33,759 nt of DNA from Planctomycetota bacterium (GCA_026692905.1 JAPLNL010000031.1:1-33759), one strand, 5' to 3'. Counted from the stretch's first letter, positions 6,331 through 15,348 are shown. Numbers and translations: made by a program. Notes: a model not told the origin generated them from the letters alone.

Positions 6331-8958
6331 TCAAACCTCCATCCCTAAGCTTGCGCGAGGGTAGAACCGAAGATCGCGAATCGCTCCCGGAGCGTCTTGA
6401 ATTCGTGGAACAATTTCGCTGAACCAAAACAGCTCATCGTCACCTGTCATCCGCCCTTGAGACAGCCCGACTCTCTGGCCTTGGATCACGGCGGTCATGT
6501 CAAACGTATCGATGTACAAATCCATCTCGGGTTGCGAGCCAAGCTGCAGCGCATCGCACATGACCAGGACCGGAAAATCCTCCTTTCGAGCCGTGGCGGA
6601 TTCTCGCATCGCATGCCATTCGTACGCCTGCACCAGCATCCGGATCGAGTTCCGATTGGAAACGGCATCCGAACTTTCTTCTAATCGAAGCTGATCCTGC
6701 GATGCGGGAGCTTCAATACCAAGATGATCGCCAACAATTGAATCGTCGATATGCTCCGTTGTGATAACTCGCCCTGCAGTGTAGCCACGATGCCAGTATG
6801 CATGAGCGATGCAAAACAGTTTATGTAGGTTCGTGTACTTGTCCACGAGCTTCCAAATCCGGTCTTCCACGTCGCCTAATATGGCCGCTCTTTGTTCGTT
6901 CAATCGGCTCAACTCTACTTCGAGTCGCCTGCCCGCTGCACTCAACTCGATCATTCGCTCTTGCCCCACTTCGCTTCGGTGATAGCGATGACTTTGTTGT
7001 TCCCATTCCGCAATTTGTTGATTGTGCTCTTCTGTTCTGCGACTCAGATCCTCCAAGGGGTGTTTCAATTGATTGAGACCCATTCGCTGGCCGAGGCGAA
7101 TCAAGTGGCTATCGAAGCCAGACAGGATTGCCGAAACCCCGCCCACATCGATGGCTTTGTCTCGAATCAATGAGTGATCAAGGAACGCTCGAGGGCTTTG
7201 GAACTGATCGTTCAGATCCGGTCGGCGTTGGTCGAAACCGACGAAGTCGGCATAGGGGATTTGTGTCCCAAGCAACAACTTGGCGACGCCTTCATTCGGA
7301 ACTAGATAGGCAACTTCTTGAAACGGATTCCGAAAGTGATCGTTGAACACAATCAGCGAGTAATGTTCGCCGTTTTCATTGGGCAGAAAGTAATCGCGTC
7401 GCTTGCATGAAATGAGGAGACAGCCACGCAAAAAGACGAACTCTGTTTCGTCAAAATGATCCATGGCCTCTGCTAAGCCTGGCCACGCATTTTTGTAGAT
7501 TCGAAATGGATCATCGCTTGCACTCTCCCTCTCGATAGAACCTGTCGCAAAACACTTGGCCAGTTTCAAGCGGGTCAGAAAAAACCCTTTGCCAGGGAAA
7601 AGGTTTGCATCTTTGGCGTTGATATAACGGACGGATTTTTCGGAACCGACGTCGATTGCAAACTGCACTAAATCCGGCGGTTCGCGAAACGGTCCTCGTT
7701 TGGCAGAAATGAGTCTCGACGTAAAGCCGCGGTGAATGGCATTCAACTCATTCCAATGATCGAGTCGCGTGCGCAATAGCTCAGGCGAAACCAATTGGGT
7801 ACCTTCTCGAAGCCTTAGGCGATCGACATGGTTGACCGCTGAGGCCGTAAGCACACGGTGCGTTGCTAGGTTTTGAACCTGTTGAAAATCGGTTATCCGT
7901 TCGATCGACTTGAGAAGTTCGCTCGCGTTGGAAACCTCGCCCCGCTCAAATGCGGCGAGCAAGTATTCAATGCGAAAGCGATCGACGTTGGACTCCATTG
8001 CATTTTCGAGCAATCGCCCCAACTCAAACACAAAGTGCCTGGGGCGTCCCGTTGAGTCAATCGACCATCCTCTCAGTAGTAATTTCGCGAACTCTCGATG
8101 TTCGTCGTGAATTGCTAATTGGCGATACCAGCGCGCCATCGTTAAGACTTCTTTTGCGGCAAGCGTTGGCTTACTCACAAGCTGCATCATGAGAGCTTCG
8201 CATTCGTCTCCCGTCAGCTCGCGCAACTTGGACAATTTGGGCTGCAGGAGAACGAAAGCCTGCATACACTCAGTCGCATCATGCTGGCCTTGGTATGCCG
8301 CCATCAAAATGCGGTTCAGCGGCTCAAGCGTCGAAGCGATGTCGCACTTTTCCGCATAAGCATCCACGGATTCCAACGATTCGGAAAAGAGATCCAACGC
8401 AATCAAATCGCTGTTAGCTCGTTTTGATTCTGAGACGAGCAATAGAGAATACAATGGCATCAAGGGTGGCAACCACTTTGGCGACGCCTGGATCAAGCGA
8501 ACAAATTGTTGGTGAAGTGACGAGTAGACTTGAGAATTGAAGAGAGTCGCGTTGTTGAGCAGCGACTCAAGAATTTCCGAATAACAAACGGCCATCGATG
8601 CATTGCCAGAATCGATTGCTACGCCACTCTGAGTGAATTGGCAGACCGCAAGCAAACGAACAGTTGGCGAGCTTGGCAGGCGAACCGGCGGGCTTAGTGT
8701 CGAGACCAAACCTTGCATGAGCGAAACCGATCGCAACTGACTCGAAACATACGTCAGCAATTCAGGCCCCAGCCGAAATGGATCTTCAGCAGCCTTGACT
8801 GCCGCGAGTGCTTGCTCGTGTAGTGCTTTCAGCTGATCACCGTCTTCATCCAGTCCGCCAACATCAGAACTTGATTCCGATCGACCAAGCCCTTGCGCAC
8901 CTACACGCGTGGCCTCATGAAGCAATCGATTTAATGCGTTGGTAGAAGCGGAATACAT
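6331..8958 (-). CDS. Large uncharacterised protein with C-terminal coiled coil
   Basis: An 875-residue protein I do not recognise. Most of it is helix-rich without signal peptide or membrane segments, so it is probably cytoplasmic. The middle has a mixed alpha/beta block with FVFLRGCLLISCKRR and EHYSLIVFNDHFRNPF. From about residue 650 to 730 it is charged and heptad-like (RTEEHNQQIAEWEQQ and RLEVELSRLNEQRA), suggesting a coiled coil. The C-terminal part contains FPVLVMCDALQLGSQPEMDLYIDTFDMTAVI. I use the ATG at 8956-8958; a TTG at 8989-8991 would add 11 residues. It is co-transcribed with the Pro-rich gene and divergent from the ACT gene. The codon pattern matches its neighbours, so it is probably an old lineage-specific gene. 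Confidence 0.75.
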   Translation of the reverse strand: MYSASTNALNRLLHEATRVGAQGLGRSESSSDVGGLDEDGDQLKALHEQALAAVKAAEDPFRLGPELLTYVSSQLRSVSLMQGLVSTLSPPVRLPSSPTVRLLAVCQFTQSGVAIDSGNASMAVCYSEILESLLNNATLFNSQVYSSLHQQFVRLIQASPKWLPPLMPLYSLLLVSESKRANSDLIALDLFSESLESVDAYAEKCDIASTLEPLNRILMAAYQGQHDATECMQAFVLLQPKLSKLRELTGDECEALMMQLVSKPTLAAKEVLTMARWYRQLAIHDEHREFAKLLLRGWSIDSTGRPRHFVFELGRLLENAMESNVDRFRIEYLLAAFERGEVSNASELLKSIERITDFQQVQNLATHRVLTASAVNHVDRLRLREGTQLVSPELLRTRLDHWNELNAIHRGFTSRLISAKRGPFREPPDLVQFAIDVGSEKSVRYINAKDANLFPGKGFFLTRLKLAKCFATGSIERESASDDPFRIYKNAWPGLAEAMDHFDETEFVFLRGCLLISCKRRDYFLPNENGEHYSLIVFNDHFRNPFQEVAYLVPNEGVAKLLLGTQIPYADFVGFDQRRPDLNDQFQSPRAFLDHSLIRDKAIDVGGVSAILSGFDSHLIRLGQRMGLNQLKHPLEDLSRRTEEHNQQIAEWEQQSHRYHRSEVGQERMIELSAAGRRLEVELSRLNEQRAAILGDVEDRIWKLVDKYTNLHKLFCIAHAYWHRGYTAGRVITTEHIDDSIVGDHLGIEAPASQDQLRLEESSDAVSNRNSIRMLVQAYEWHAMRESATARKEDFPVLVMCDALQLGSQPEMDLYIDTFDMTAVIQGQRVGLSQGRMTGDDELFWFSEIVPRIQDAPGAIRDLRFYPRASLGMEV

Positions 8959-9227
8959 GGTTGTCAACAAACCGTTGGAGTGATCCGACAAAGACTCTCT
9001 AATTTTAGCAGAAAGAATTTAGGTCGCGCGCAGCAACCTTGTTATATTGCGACGGCACAGAAGCCGACCATCTTGTTTGCGTGCACGTAATTTCGTGCTC
9101 CTTCGGTTCTTGAAAAGTCTGGTTCCGCTTCATTGGACTCAAGTGCTCTGCTAGGATCGCATTGGCGCGAAGTTGAAATTCTGTGGTTCGAACGCCGCGA
9201 TGGCTTGATTCGAAAGGGTGGATTGGG

Positions 9228-9641
9228 ATGGATATTGGCATCAAACGACAAATTAGCGTCGCGATTGAAAACCAGCCTGGCAGGCTGGGGCAAATCGGAC
9301 GTTTGCTAGCCGAAAAAGGCATTCATATCAGTGCCTTTAGCGTCATCGACAACGTAGAACAAGCCATGGTGCGACTTGTTACAGATGACTCCACCGCAGC
9401 CCGAATTGCCTTGCAATTTGCTGGGCTTCCAGTCGTGGAAGTCGACGTGTTGGTCATTGAAATGACGGACGACATCGGCAGTCTCGCGTTGATCGGTGAA
9501 ACGCTTGCCGCAGCCGACATCAACATTGAATATGCCTATTCGTCGACGGCAACGATCGGCAATCGAGGCCGCCTCATCGTTAAGACGGCCAATCCGCGTG
9601 CCGCACAATCCGTTTTGGTCGCCTTAAGCGGAAAGCAGTAA
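9228..9641 (+). CDS. Tandem ACT-domain protein
   Basis: A 137-residue protein made of two ACT-like beta-alpha-beta-beta-alpha-beta units. The first is ISVAIENQPGRLGQIGRLLAEKGIHISAFSV (about residues 8-70) with the usual N-x-PGxL loop. The second runs from about 75 to 135 (GSLALIGETLAAADINIEYAY). ACT domains bind amino acids or similar small ligands and usually regulate enzymes. There is no catalytic domain, so this is a stand-alone sensor or regulatory subunit. The start at 9228 follows GAAAGGGTGG. Its stop codon overlaps the start of the next gene (TAATG), which indicates translational coupling and suggests the two products work together. Ligand unknown. Confidence 0.8.
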   Translation: MDIGIKRQISVAIENQPGRLGQIGRLLAEKGIHISAFSVIDNVEQAMVRLVTDDSTAARIALQFAGLPVVEVDVLVIEMTDDIGSLALIGETLAAADINIEYAYSSTATIGNRGRLIVKTANPRAAQSVLVALSGKQ

Positions 9642-10822
9642 TGTTGCCTTCGACTTTTCAAACGGTCGGCATTTTGCCCGTAGGCGCACTCGGTGCTGCC
9701 TTTTATTATCACCTCACACGCGGGTGTACCGAGAACCAAGCTCGAGTTCAGTTTATTGAACGCCGAGGCTCGACCAATAACGCGGCCCTTGCACAACACG
9801 GAACGCTTACAATTGCCGGCGACGGCAAAGTGCATTCGATCCCAGCCCAAAACGTTTGTCGCCCCGATCTCGTGACCTGTGGTAAATCGGGATGGTTGCC
9901 AGATGTCTTATTGGTTTGCACGCAACCAGACCAGTTGCTCCAAGTGGTCGGCGACTACGTTCGATTGCTTGAGCAGCTTCACCATACTCACGGTCTTGAA
10001 TCTGCCATCTCGCGATTACCCATCATGATCTTGAGCAGCAACGGCATCTATCACGAGCGAGTACGACGGTTCCTGGTCGAGTTGCTGGAGGAGTCAATGC
10101 TCTATGGTCGTCTTCCCGACTTGTGGAATGATTGGATGGGGCTCATCGTTGGAAAACTGATCCGAGGCGTGACCGTCCAAACTGGCTATCGCGAGGGGAC
10201 AGGAGCCAATGCCGTTTTTTGCGCCGGGGCTTCTGCAAGGACGACGCTAGCAGGTGGCGAACCCGGCAAACGTCGACGCTGTGCAGAGTTGCTGCAAGGC
10301 TTGGGTGGTTGGTTCGAAGCCGCCAATGCAGAGCCCCCGGTTCGAGTTGAGTTCGATAAGGCCCTTGTCAACTTGTGGAGCAACTTGCTTGGACAACTGA
10401 AAGCGATCGATGCGCATGGTGAGTTTCGATTGCTATGCATCCGCGAAATCTTTTCCGACTCCGAAGGGGCTGAACTGCGAGAACTTTCGAGTCACCTGTT
10501 TGCGATAGGAAAAGCTGTGCGAGCTTACCGACCAGACGAAGACTTCGGCCAACTCCACGACAAAACTCTGGGACTTTCTAGGATTGCAGGTGACCACTTT
10601 CCCTCGAGTCTTAAGTGGATTGAATCGCAATTGAATGCAGGCACGCTTAGTCCTCAGCTGACACCAACGGAAAAATGGCTACTCGACCCTCTCGTCCATT
10701 ATGCTCGCACAGCAGGACTGGAAGACGCTGCCGACTATTTCAGCTCGCTTCGACTACGCATCGAACAAAAACTGGCGTTGGCAATCAAGTGTCGCTCGGC
10801 TTTCCGAGCCGAAGCTTCCTAG
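9641..10822 (+). CDS. Ketopantoate reductase-like (ApbA/PanE superfamily) dehydrogenase
   Basis: A 393-residue protein with an N-terminal nucleotide-binding start (TVGILPVGALGAAFYYHL) in which the glycine-rich loop is altered from the usual GAGxxG. ILSSNGIYHE (Asn134) corresponds to the NG motif of ketopantoate reductases. FDKALVNLWSNLLGQL (Lys240, Asn244, Asn248) corresponds to the catalytic K-xxx-N-xxx-N helix. The fold is therefore that of NADPH-dependent 2-dehydropantoate 2-reductase relatives. At 393 residues it is about 90 longer than PanE, with extra sequence around 150-235 and at the C-terminus. It overlaps the ACT gene by one base. It may be a homologue with a different substrate controlled by the ACT protein; I would not call it panE without further evidence. 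Confidence 0.7.
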   Translation: MLPSTFQTVGILPVGALGAAFYYHLTRGCTENQARVQFIERRGSTNNAALAQHGTLTIAGDGKVHSIPAQNVCRPDLVTCGKSGWLPDVLLVCTQPDQLLQVVGDYVRLLEQLHHTHGLESAISRLPIMILSSNGIYHERVRRFLVELLEESMLYGRLPDLWNDWMGLIVGKLIRGVTVQTGYREGTGANAVFCAGASARTTLAGGEPGKRRRCAELLQGLGGWFEAANAEPPVRVEFDKALVNLWSNLLGQLKAIDAHGEFRLLCIREIFSDSEGAELRELSSHLFAIGKAVRAYRPDEDFGQLHDKTLGLSRIAGDHFPSSLKWIESQLNAGTLSPQLTPTEKWLLDPLVHYARTAGLEDAADYFSSLRLRIEQKLALAIKCRSAFRAEAS

Positions 10823-10853
10823 TTGGTGGCACATTCCTTGTGTCTTACGCCTA

Positions 10854-10917
10854 TACGCAATCGTCGCGGAGCGACGAGCGACAATGTCGCCCTTCGCTCC
10901 GCGAAGGTAGCGTTCGG
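10854..10917 (+). repeat. Dispersed repeat, full copy (GCAATCGTCGCGGAGCG family)
   Basis: A 64-base copy that starts TACGCAATCGTCGCGGAGCG and contains two short GC-rich palindromes (GAGCGAC...GTCGC and CTTCGCTCCGCGAAG). It matches the reverse complement of 15522-15583 almost base for base and shares its first 20 bases with 6061-6080. It sits 32 bases after the stop of the ketopantoate-reductase-like gene, between convergent genes, so it could help transcript ending. Confidence 0.75.
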
Positions 10918-10995
10918 CAAGACAGAGTACATATACGGTACGCCTACGGCTAACCGCTAAACGAAATACACTTGCAAAAGCACACCAACACCCAC

Positions 10996-12222
10996 TCAAA
11001 GCTTATCGCGTTGAACGAGCGACGGAAAAAGACGCATCCAAAGTCCTACCACTAGCAATGTCCCAAGTCCACCAAGCACAACCGATGGAACCGTTCCCAG
11101 CCAAGCTGCCATCATGCCCGATTCAAACTCGCCAAGTTGGTTCGATGCTCCGATGAACACCGAGTTCACAGCGCTCACGCGACCTCGCATGTCGTTGGGT
11201 GTCTCCAACTGAACCAGAGATTGCCGAATAACGACGCTAACACAATCTGCTGCTCCCAGAATGATCAGCGTTGTGAGTGAGAGCCAAAAGGAAGTCGACA
11301 GTCCGAACAACACGGTTCCCAGACCAAAGATTGCAACCGACACGAAAAGCTGTCGCCCAACCTGTTTTTGAAGCGGATATTTTGCCAAGAAAAATGTCAT
11401 GACTAACGCTCCCAAGGCAGGAGCCGCTTGCAAGAGTCCAAGCCCCGTCGGACCAACATGCAAAATATCCTTCGCAAAGATGGGCAGCATCGCCGTCGCT
11501 CCGCCAAGCAATACCGCGAACAAATCCAACGAGATCGCCCCCAGAATCACAGGCTTGGCCGCGATGAAGTGAATCCCTGCAAGCAGCGATTCGCTAGATC
11601 GAATGCGCTGCACTGCAACGTGAATACGCGGCATAGTCGCCATGGAAACACTTGCTACGATAAAGAACGCCGTTGCGGTGGCGTACACCGCAGTTAATCC
11701 AGCTAGGAAAATCAAGCCGGCCATCGCGGGACCTCCAATGATTGCTATCTGAGTAGCTGCCGTCGACATGGCCAATGCTCGCGGCAGCGACGTCGCGGGG
11801 ACAACGTTCGGCAACAACGACTGCATTGTCGGCATCTCAAAGGCGCGAGCAGCGCCGATGATTGCAATCAATCCAAAGATCAACTCTCTCGAAAGAAAAC
11901 CCTGCCAGTTTCCTATGGCCAACATTCCGCAAGCTAACATTTGGGCCAAAGTACAAATAAGTGCGATCCAACGTCGATCGTATCGATCCGCAACCGCTCC
12001 AGCCCAAAGAGTCAAAGCGATTCTCGGCAGGAACTGAACCAGTCCAACCAGACCGAGATCAAAAGGGTTGTTCGTCAAAACATAGACGGACCATCCGGTC
12101 GCAACGACCTGCATCTGATAGGCCCCCATCGAGCAAACACGGGCCGACCAATAATGGCGAAAAGGCCGGTAGCGAAATAAGGATCGCTGTTCCAAATTGG
12201 CTGGCACGTCATCGTTGTTCAT
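10996..12222 (-). CDS. MFS transporter (EntS-like exporter family)
   Basis: A 408-residue membrane protein with about 12 hydrophobic segments and a cytoplasmic loop AVADRYDRRW between helices 2 and 3, the MFS signature. The N-terminus FRYRPFRHYWSARVCSMGAYQMQVVATGWSVY is typical of the MFS_3 group, which includes the enterobactin exporter EntS and multidrug exporters. It probably exports a small molecule using the proton gradient. No substrate can be read from the sequence and no siderophore genes lie nearby. I use ATG 12220-12222; a GTG at 12229-12231 would add three residues. Transcribed alone. Its upstream side is a repeat cluster, so the promoter must lie just before 12240 or within repeats. 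Confidence 0.85.
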   Translation of the reverse strand: MNNDDVPANLEQRSLFRYRPFRHYWSARVCSMGAYQMQVVATGWSVYVLTNNPFDLGLVGLVQFLPRIALTLWAGAVADRYDRRWIALICTLAQMLACGMLAIGNWQGFLSRELIFGLIAIIGAARAFEMPTMQSLLPNVVPATSLPRALAMSTAATQIAIIGGPAMAGLIFLAGLTAVYATATAFFIVASVSMATMPRIHVAVQRIRSSESLLAGIHFIAAKPVILGAISLDLFAVLLGGATAMLPIFAKDILHVGPTGLGLLQAAPALGALVMTFFLAKYPLQKQVGRQLFVSVAIFGLGTVLFGLSTSFWLSLTTLIILGAADCVSVVIRQSLVQLETPNDMRGRVSAVNSVFIGASNQLGEFESGMMAAWLGTVPSVVLGGLGTLLVVGLWMRLFPSLVQRDKL

Positions 12223-12304
12223 TGGGATCACGCTGGTGTACCGGCTTTAGCCGGCTTCGAAATTAAAATAGAACACGAATCGATCGCAACATTGTCAACA
12301 ATCC

Positions 12305-12323
12305 TAGCACGACGCGCAAGCTA
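12305..12323 (+). repeat. Half copy of the TAGCACGACGCGCAAGCTA repeat
   Basis: TAGCACGACGCGCAAGCTA is identical to one arm of the perfect inverted repeat at 21692-21751. Only one arm is present here. Confidence 0.65.
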
Positions 12324-12335
12324 TTGAACCACTCG

Positions 12336-12360
12336 CGTTCCAGGGCTCTGCCTTGGAACG
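12336..12360. repeat. Palindrome of the CGTTCC-AGGC-GGAACG family
   Basis: A 25-base imperfect inverted repeat with CGTTCC at one end and GGAACG at the other around an AGGGCTCTGCCTT core. Related copies sit at 17392-17412, 12667-12691, 30246-30270 and 33545-33567. These are dispersed intergenic palindromes of the genome. Confidence 0.65.
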
Positions 12361-12400
12361 GGATGCTTTCTAGGCTCCTCCTCACGTTTCTGCGACTGAA

Positions 12401-12657
12401 GAGGCGGGAGCCCACCGCTGTAAACATGTTTCCAACGAGTTTACCTAAGTCATTCATTGCTCGGGAGGGTGAGGCTCCTGCCGAACCTTTGCACCGTTGG
12501 CTCGGCAGGAGCCTCGCCCTCCCTAGCCTCGCCCTCCCTAGCCTCGACCTCCCTAGCCTCGCCCTCCCTAGCCTCGCCCTCCCTAGCCTCGCCCTCCCTA
12601 AGGTTTTCAATGGAATTGACTTTGCAAAGATATTTACAGGGGTGGGCGGGAGCCTCC
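12401..12657. repeat. Composite inverted-repeat element with central 22-bp hairpin
   Basis: The centre is a hairpin with 22-base arms (12463-12484 and 12502-12523, one G/T-type mismatch) around an 17-base loop containing ACCGTTGG. Right of it, after the tandem units, comes AAGGTTTTCAATGGAATTGACTTTGC and TTTACAGGGGTGGGCGGGAG. Left of it comes GGGAGCCCACCGCTGTAAACATG, a decayed inverted counterpart. The same hairpin and right flank recur in reverse orientation at 33641-33759. Open frames through it give only repeats of Arg-Glu-Gly-Glu-Ala or Ser-Leu-Ala-Ser-Pro and are not genes. Confidence 0.7.
12511..12600 (+). repeat. Tandem repeat, six copies of a 15-bp unit
   Basis: Six head-to-tail copies of GCCTCGCCCTCCCTA, at 12511, 12526, 12541, 12556, 12571 and 12586. 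Only the third differs, by one base (GCCTCGACCTCCCTA). The first copy is the outer end of the element's hairpin arm, so the array is an expansion of the arm tip. The related copy at the window end has just one unit. Confidence 0.9.
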
Positions 12658-12666
12658 GATGCATTG

Positions 12667-12691
12667 CGTTCCCAGGCGGAGCCAGGGAACG
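12667..12691. repeat. Palindrome CGTTCCC...GGGAACG
   Basis: A 25-base inverted repeat (CGTTCCCAGGCGGAGCCAGGGAACG) belonging to the same family as 12336-12360. With its left flank GGGAGCCTCCGATGCATTG it matches 30246-30295 in reverse orientation. Confidence 0.65.
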
Positions 12692-12794
12692 AGTTCAAGT
12701 ACTTGGCAAATGCAAAGAGCCTCGATTGCATGACAATCAAGGCTCCGAAGTGAAAACCGGGGCTTGCGCCCGCCGCCTAATTACTTGCTAAATC

Positions 12795-14336
12795 TTAGTA
12801 TCGGTAAGCGTCAGCCTTGTATGGCCCGTTCTTATCGCAACCTAGATAATCGGCTTGGGCTGTCGACAAAGTCGTCAACTTGACACCGAGTTTGCCCAAG
12901 TGGAGTCGAGCAACTTCTTCGTCCAAGTGCTTTGGCAGCGTGTAAACAGTCTTGTCGTACTTTGCTGTGTTGCGCTCGATCCAAAGTTCCAACTGTGCCA
13001 ACACTTGGTTGGTGAAGCTGGTGCTCATGACGAAGCTTGGGTGGCCTGTTGCACAACCCAAGTTCATCAAGCGGCCTTCGGCCAATACCAAGATGCTATG
13101 CTTGGTATCGTGGAAGTACCATTGGTCGAATTGAGCCTTGATGTTACGGCGTTCGACTTTGCCCGATTTTTGCATCTTCTCGAGACCAGCCATGTCGATT
13201 TCATTGTCGAAGTGACCGATGTTGCAAACGATTGCCTTGTCCTTCATCTTGGACATGTGTTCGGCAGTGATGATGTCCTTGTTGCCGGTTGCGGTAACGT
13301 AGATGTCAGCGGTTGGCAGGAAATCTTCCAATGTCTTGACTTCATAGCCTTCCATGACGGCTTGCAAAGCACAGATTGGATCGATTTCAGTTACGATCAC
13401 TCGGCAACCTTGGCCTTTGAGCGATTGGCAGCAGCCTTTGCCCACGTCACCGAAACCGCAAACGACTGCGACCTTGCCAGCGAGCATCACGTCGCTTGCA
13501 CGGTTGAGTCCGTCGATCAGCGAGTGGCGGCAACCGTAGAGATTGTCGAACTTGCTCTTGGTAACGGAGTCGTTCACGTTGATGGCTGGAAACAACAAAG
13601 TCTTGGCATTGGCCATTTCGTACAATCGCTTGACACCCGTGGTGGTTTCTTCCGAAACGCCCATGCAAGCCTTGCCCATAGCGGTGTATCGGCCTGGGTT
13701 GACGACCAATTCCTTTCGGAGGAGTTCGAGAATAACTCCCCATTCTTCTGGTTCGTTGTCCGCGTCAAAGTCAGGGACTTGGCCGGTAGCTTCGTACTCG
13801 GTGCCTTTGTGGATCAACATGGTTGCATCGCCACCGTCGTCGACGATCAAGTCTGGACCGGTTCCATCTGGCCATACCAACGCTTGAACGGTGCACCACC
13901 AGTATTCGGTGAGCGTCTCGCCTTTCCAAGCGAAAACAGGGCTGCCAACTGGATTGTCCAATGTGCCGCCGCGGCCAACGACAACGGCGGCTGCCGCGGA
14001 ATCTTGTGTCGAGAAAATATTGCAGCTAACCCAGCGAACGTCGGCGCCGAGATCGGCAAGCGTTTCGATGAGCACGGCTGTTTGAACTGTCATGTGCAAG
14101 GAACCCATGATCTTGGCACCTGCCAATGGCTTGGACTTGCCATGTCGCGCTCGCAACGCCATCAGACCTGGCATCTCGTCTTCAGCAAGTTGAATTTCCT
14201 TGCGTCCGAGCGATGCAAGTTCTTCGGCTTCCTTGCGGTTTCCAGCTGCAAGGAAATCGAAAGCGCGAACCTTGAACGGAACGCTGCCGGCATTGGCGCT
14301 GCCGACGTGGGTGTTTTTGGTAACTACAGTACTCAT
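12795..14336 (-). CDS. ahcY: Adenosylhomocysteinase (S-adenosyl-L-homocysteine hydrolase)
   Basis: A 513-residue enzyme that reversibly splits S-adenosylhomocysteine into homocysteine and adenosine, removing the product inhibitor of methyltransferases. Recognisable blocks: [16 protein letters not shown] (79-94), [14 protein letters not shown] (104-117), the [14 protein letters not shown] substrate region (257-270), the NAD-binding GFGDVGKG (294-301) and the C-terminal YKADAYRY (506-513) that completes the partner subunit's cofactor site. It is slightly longer than usual because of an N-terminal extension of about 20 residues. An AGGAG sits ten bases before the ATG at 14334-14336. The gene follows the ArsR-methyltransferase regulator by 33 bases on the same strand and is very likely in its operon. 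No SAH riboswitch-like structure was seen in the short gap. Confidence 0.97.
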   Translation of the reverse strand: MSTVVTKNTHVGSANAGSVPFKVRAFDFLAAGNRKEAEELASLGRKEIQLAEDEMPGLMALRARHGKSKPLAGAKIMGSLHMTVQTAVLIETLADLGADVRWVSCNIFSTQDSAAAAVVVGRGGTLDNPVGSPVFAWKGETLTEYWWCTVQALVWPDGTGPDLIVDDGGDATMLIHKGTEYEATGQVPDFDADNEPEEWGVILELLRKELVVNPGRYTAMGKACMGVSEETTTGVKRLYEMANAKTLLFPAINVNDSVTKSKFDNLYGCRHSLIDGLNRASDVMLAGKVAVVCGFGDVGKGCCQSLKGQGCRVIVTEIDPICALQAVMEGYEVKTLEDFLPTADIYVTATGNKDIITAEHMSKMKDKAIVCNIGHFDNEIDMAGLEKMQKSGKVERRNIKAQFDQWYFHDTKHSILVLAEGRLMNLGCATGHPSFVMSTSFTNQVLAQLELWIERNTAKYDKTVYTLPKHLDEEVARLHLGKLGVKLTTLSTAQADYLGCDKNGPYKADAYRY

Positions 14337-14369
14337 TCGAACATAACTCCTAGGAAAGAAACAAAAGTT

Positions 14370-15308
14370 TTATCGGATAGCGGTCGTAACAAACAAGCCA
14401 GTTCCCTTGGCATCGGTCTCGGGAGGCATCAACGCATAACGCGATTTCTGCCAGCCCGCCAGGCTCATCCATGATTGAATCTGATCGGCAGGAAAACCCT
14501 GCCATGAGTGACCAAGCTCCTCGCGGTACTCAGATCGATCATGCGGAACCATGTCCACAACAATCAGCTTGCCACCAGGCTTGGTTACTCGCCAAGCCTC
14601 ATCGAAAACCGACTGTGGTGTCGTCAGATACGGCAACACCAAAATCAAAATTGCATGTGAAAGTGTCTCGTCTTCGATCGGCAGTTGTGTCAGCTCGCCA
14701 CGTCGCAGATCGATGTTATTCAAATCCTTAAGTCGCTTGCGTGCAGACTGCATCATGGCGGCGGAGGAATCGACGGCGATCACTTGCTCAACCCAAGGTG
14801 CAATGGTTTGAGCCACCGCACCGGTACCACACCCCAAATCACCTACAACGGCATCGCTCGACAACGCAGCCGCAAACGCCCAAGCATCCACGCGATGTCC
14901 AAAGAGTTCCGCTCGCAATCGATCCCACTTGCTGGCCGCAGATGAAAAGAAGGCCTGTGACTTAGATCGCCTCGCCTCGATCACCTGCTCAAGCCTCGCA
15001 TCGTCCTGGTCGGAAGTACTGGCAGAAACGCTGTGGCTTTTCACGACATTCCAGAGCTTTTTCTGAGCCGGTTCCATGTCGCCGTTTGGCATTCGGTACA
15101 GGTTGCTCGTCCCATCGCGTCGCGACACCGCCCAGCCGTCATCGGACAGCAATTTTAAATGCCGGCTCACGGTACTTTGTGGGAGTTGAAGGGTGGTGCA
15201 CATTTCGGCGACGGTAAGTTCGGTTCGCTCCAAGAGACGCAACAACCTAGCTCGTGTGGGGTCCGAGAGGCTCTGCATCCAGAGAATCATTGGGGCTGAA
15301 GTGGTCAT
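14370..15308 (-). CDS. ArsR-type HTH regulator fused to SAM-dependent methyltransferase domain (SahR-like)
   Basis: A 312-residue two-domain protein. Residues about 8-75 form an ArsR winged helix (LSDPTRARLLRLLE, then LPQSTVSRHLKLLSDDGW with the recognition helix near 42-54). Residues about 125-312 form a class I methyltransferase domain with motif I DLGCGTG at 157-163, an acidic AVDSS strand and a VTKPGGKLIVVDM post-motif. Such fusions, known as SahR in Proteobacteria, repress methionine-cycle genes and sense S-adenosylhomocysteine through the methyltransferase-like domain. Position directly before ahcY supports that job here. I place the start at ATG 15306-15308 because homologous HTH domains begin there; ATG pairs at 15324-15329 and a GTG at 15356 are alternatives. 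True enzymatic activity is not excluded. Confidence 0.85.
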   Translation of the reverse strand: MTTSAPMILWMQSLSDPTRARLLRLLERTELTVAEMCTTLQLPQSTVSRHLKLLSDDGWAVSRRDGTSNLYRMPNGDMEPAQKKLWNVVKSHSVSASTSDQDDARLEQVIEARRSKSQAFFSSAASKWDRLRAELFGHRVDAWAFAAALSSDAVVGDLGCGTGAVAQTIAPWVEQVIAVDSSAAMMQSARKRLKDLNNIDLRRGELTQLPIEDETLSHAILILVLPYLTTPQSVFDEAWRVTKPGGKLIVVDMVPHDRSEYREELGHSWQGFPADQIQSWMSLAGWQKSRYALMPPETDAKGTGLFVTTAIR

Positions 15309-15326
15309 TTGATTGGGTCTAAGCAT

Positions 15327-15344
15327 CATCCGTTTATCCGGATG
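15327..15344. promoter_or_regulatory. Candidate operator for the SahR-like regulator
   Basis: CATCCG-TTTATC-CGGATG is a perfect 6+6 inverted repeat spaced by six bases, centred about 27 bases upstream of the chosen ATG of the ArsR-methyltransferase gene. Winged-helix ArsR dimers bind such sites over their own promoters, so this is the best autoregulation site in the region. If the regulator started at the upstream GTG, the site would be inside the gene, which makes that start less likely. Confidence 0.45.
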
Positions 15345-15348
15345 AAAG

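Noticed and set aside
12511-12600. Six regularly spaced identical units as a CRISPR array
   Set aside because: Units are directly adjacent with no spacers, only 15 bp, and no cas gene is near.
12263-12791. Overlapping frames coding repeated LGRAR or SLALP peptides
   Set aside because: They are translations of the tandem repeat and have no ribosome site or homology signal.
14337-14369. SAH riboswitch in front of ahcY
   Set aside because: The gap is only 33 bases and contains no stem structure; control is more likely through the SahR-like repressor upstream.
12855-14474. 539-codon open frame on the plus strand
   Set aside because: Antisense to ahcY; the open frame is a by-product of its codon use.
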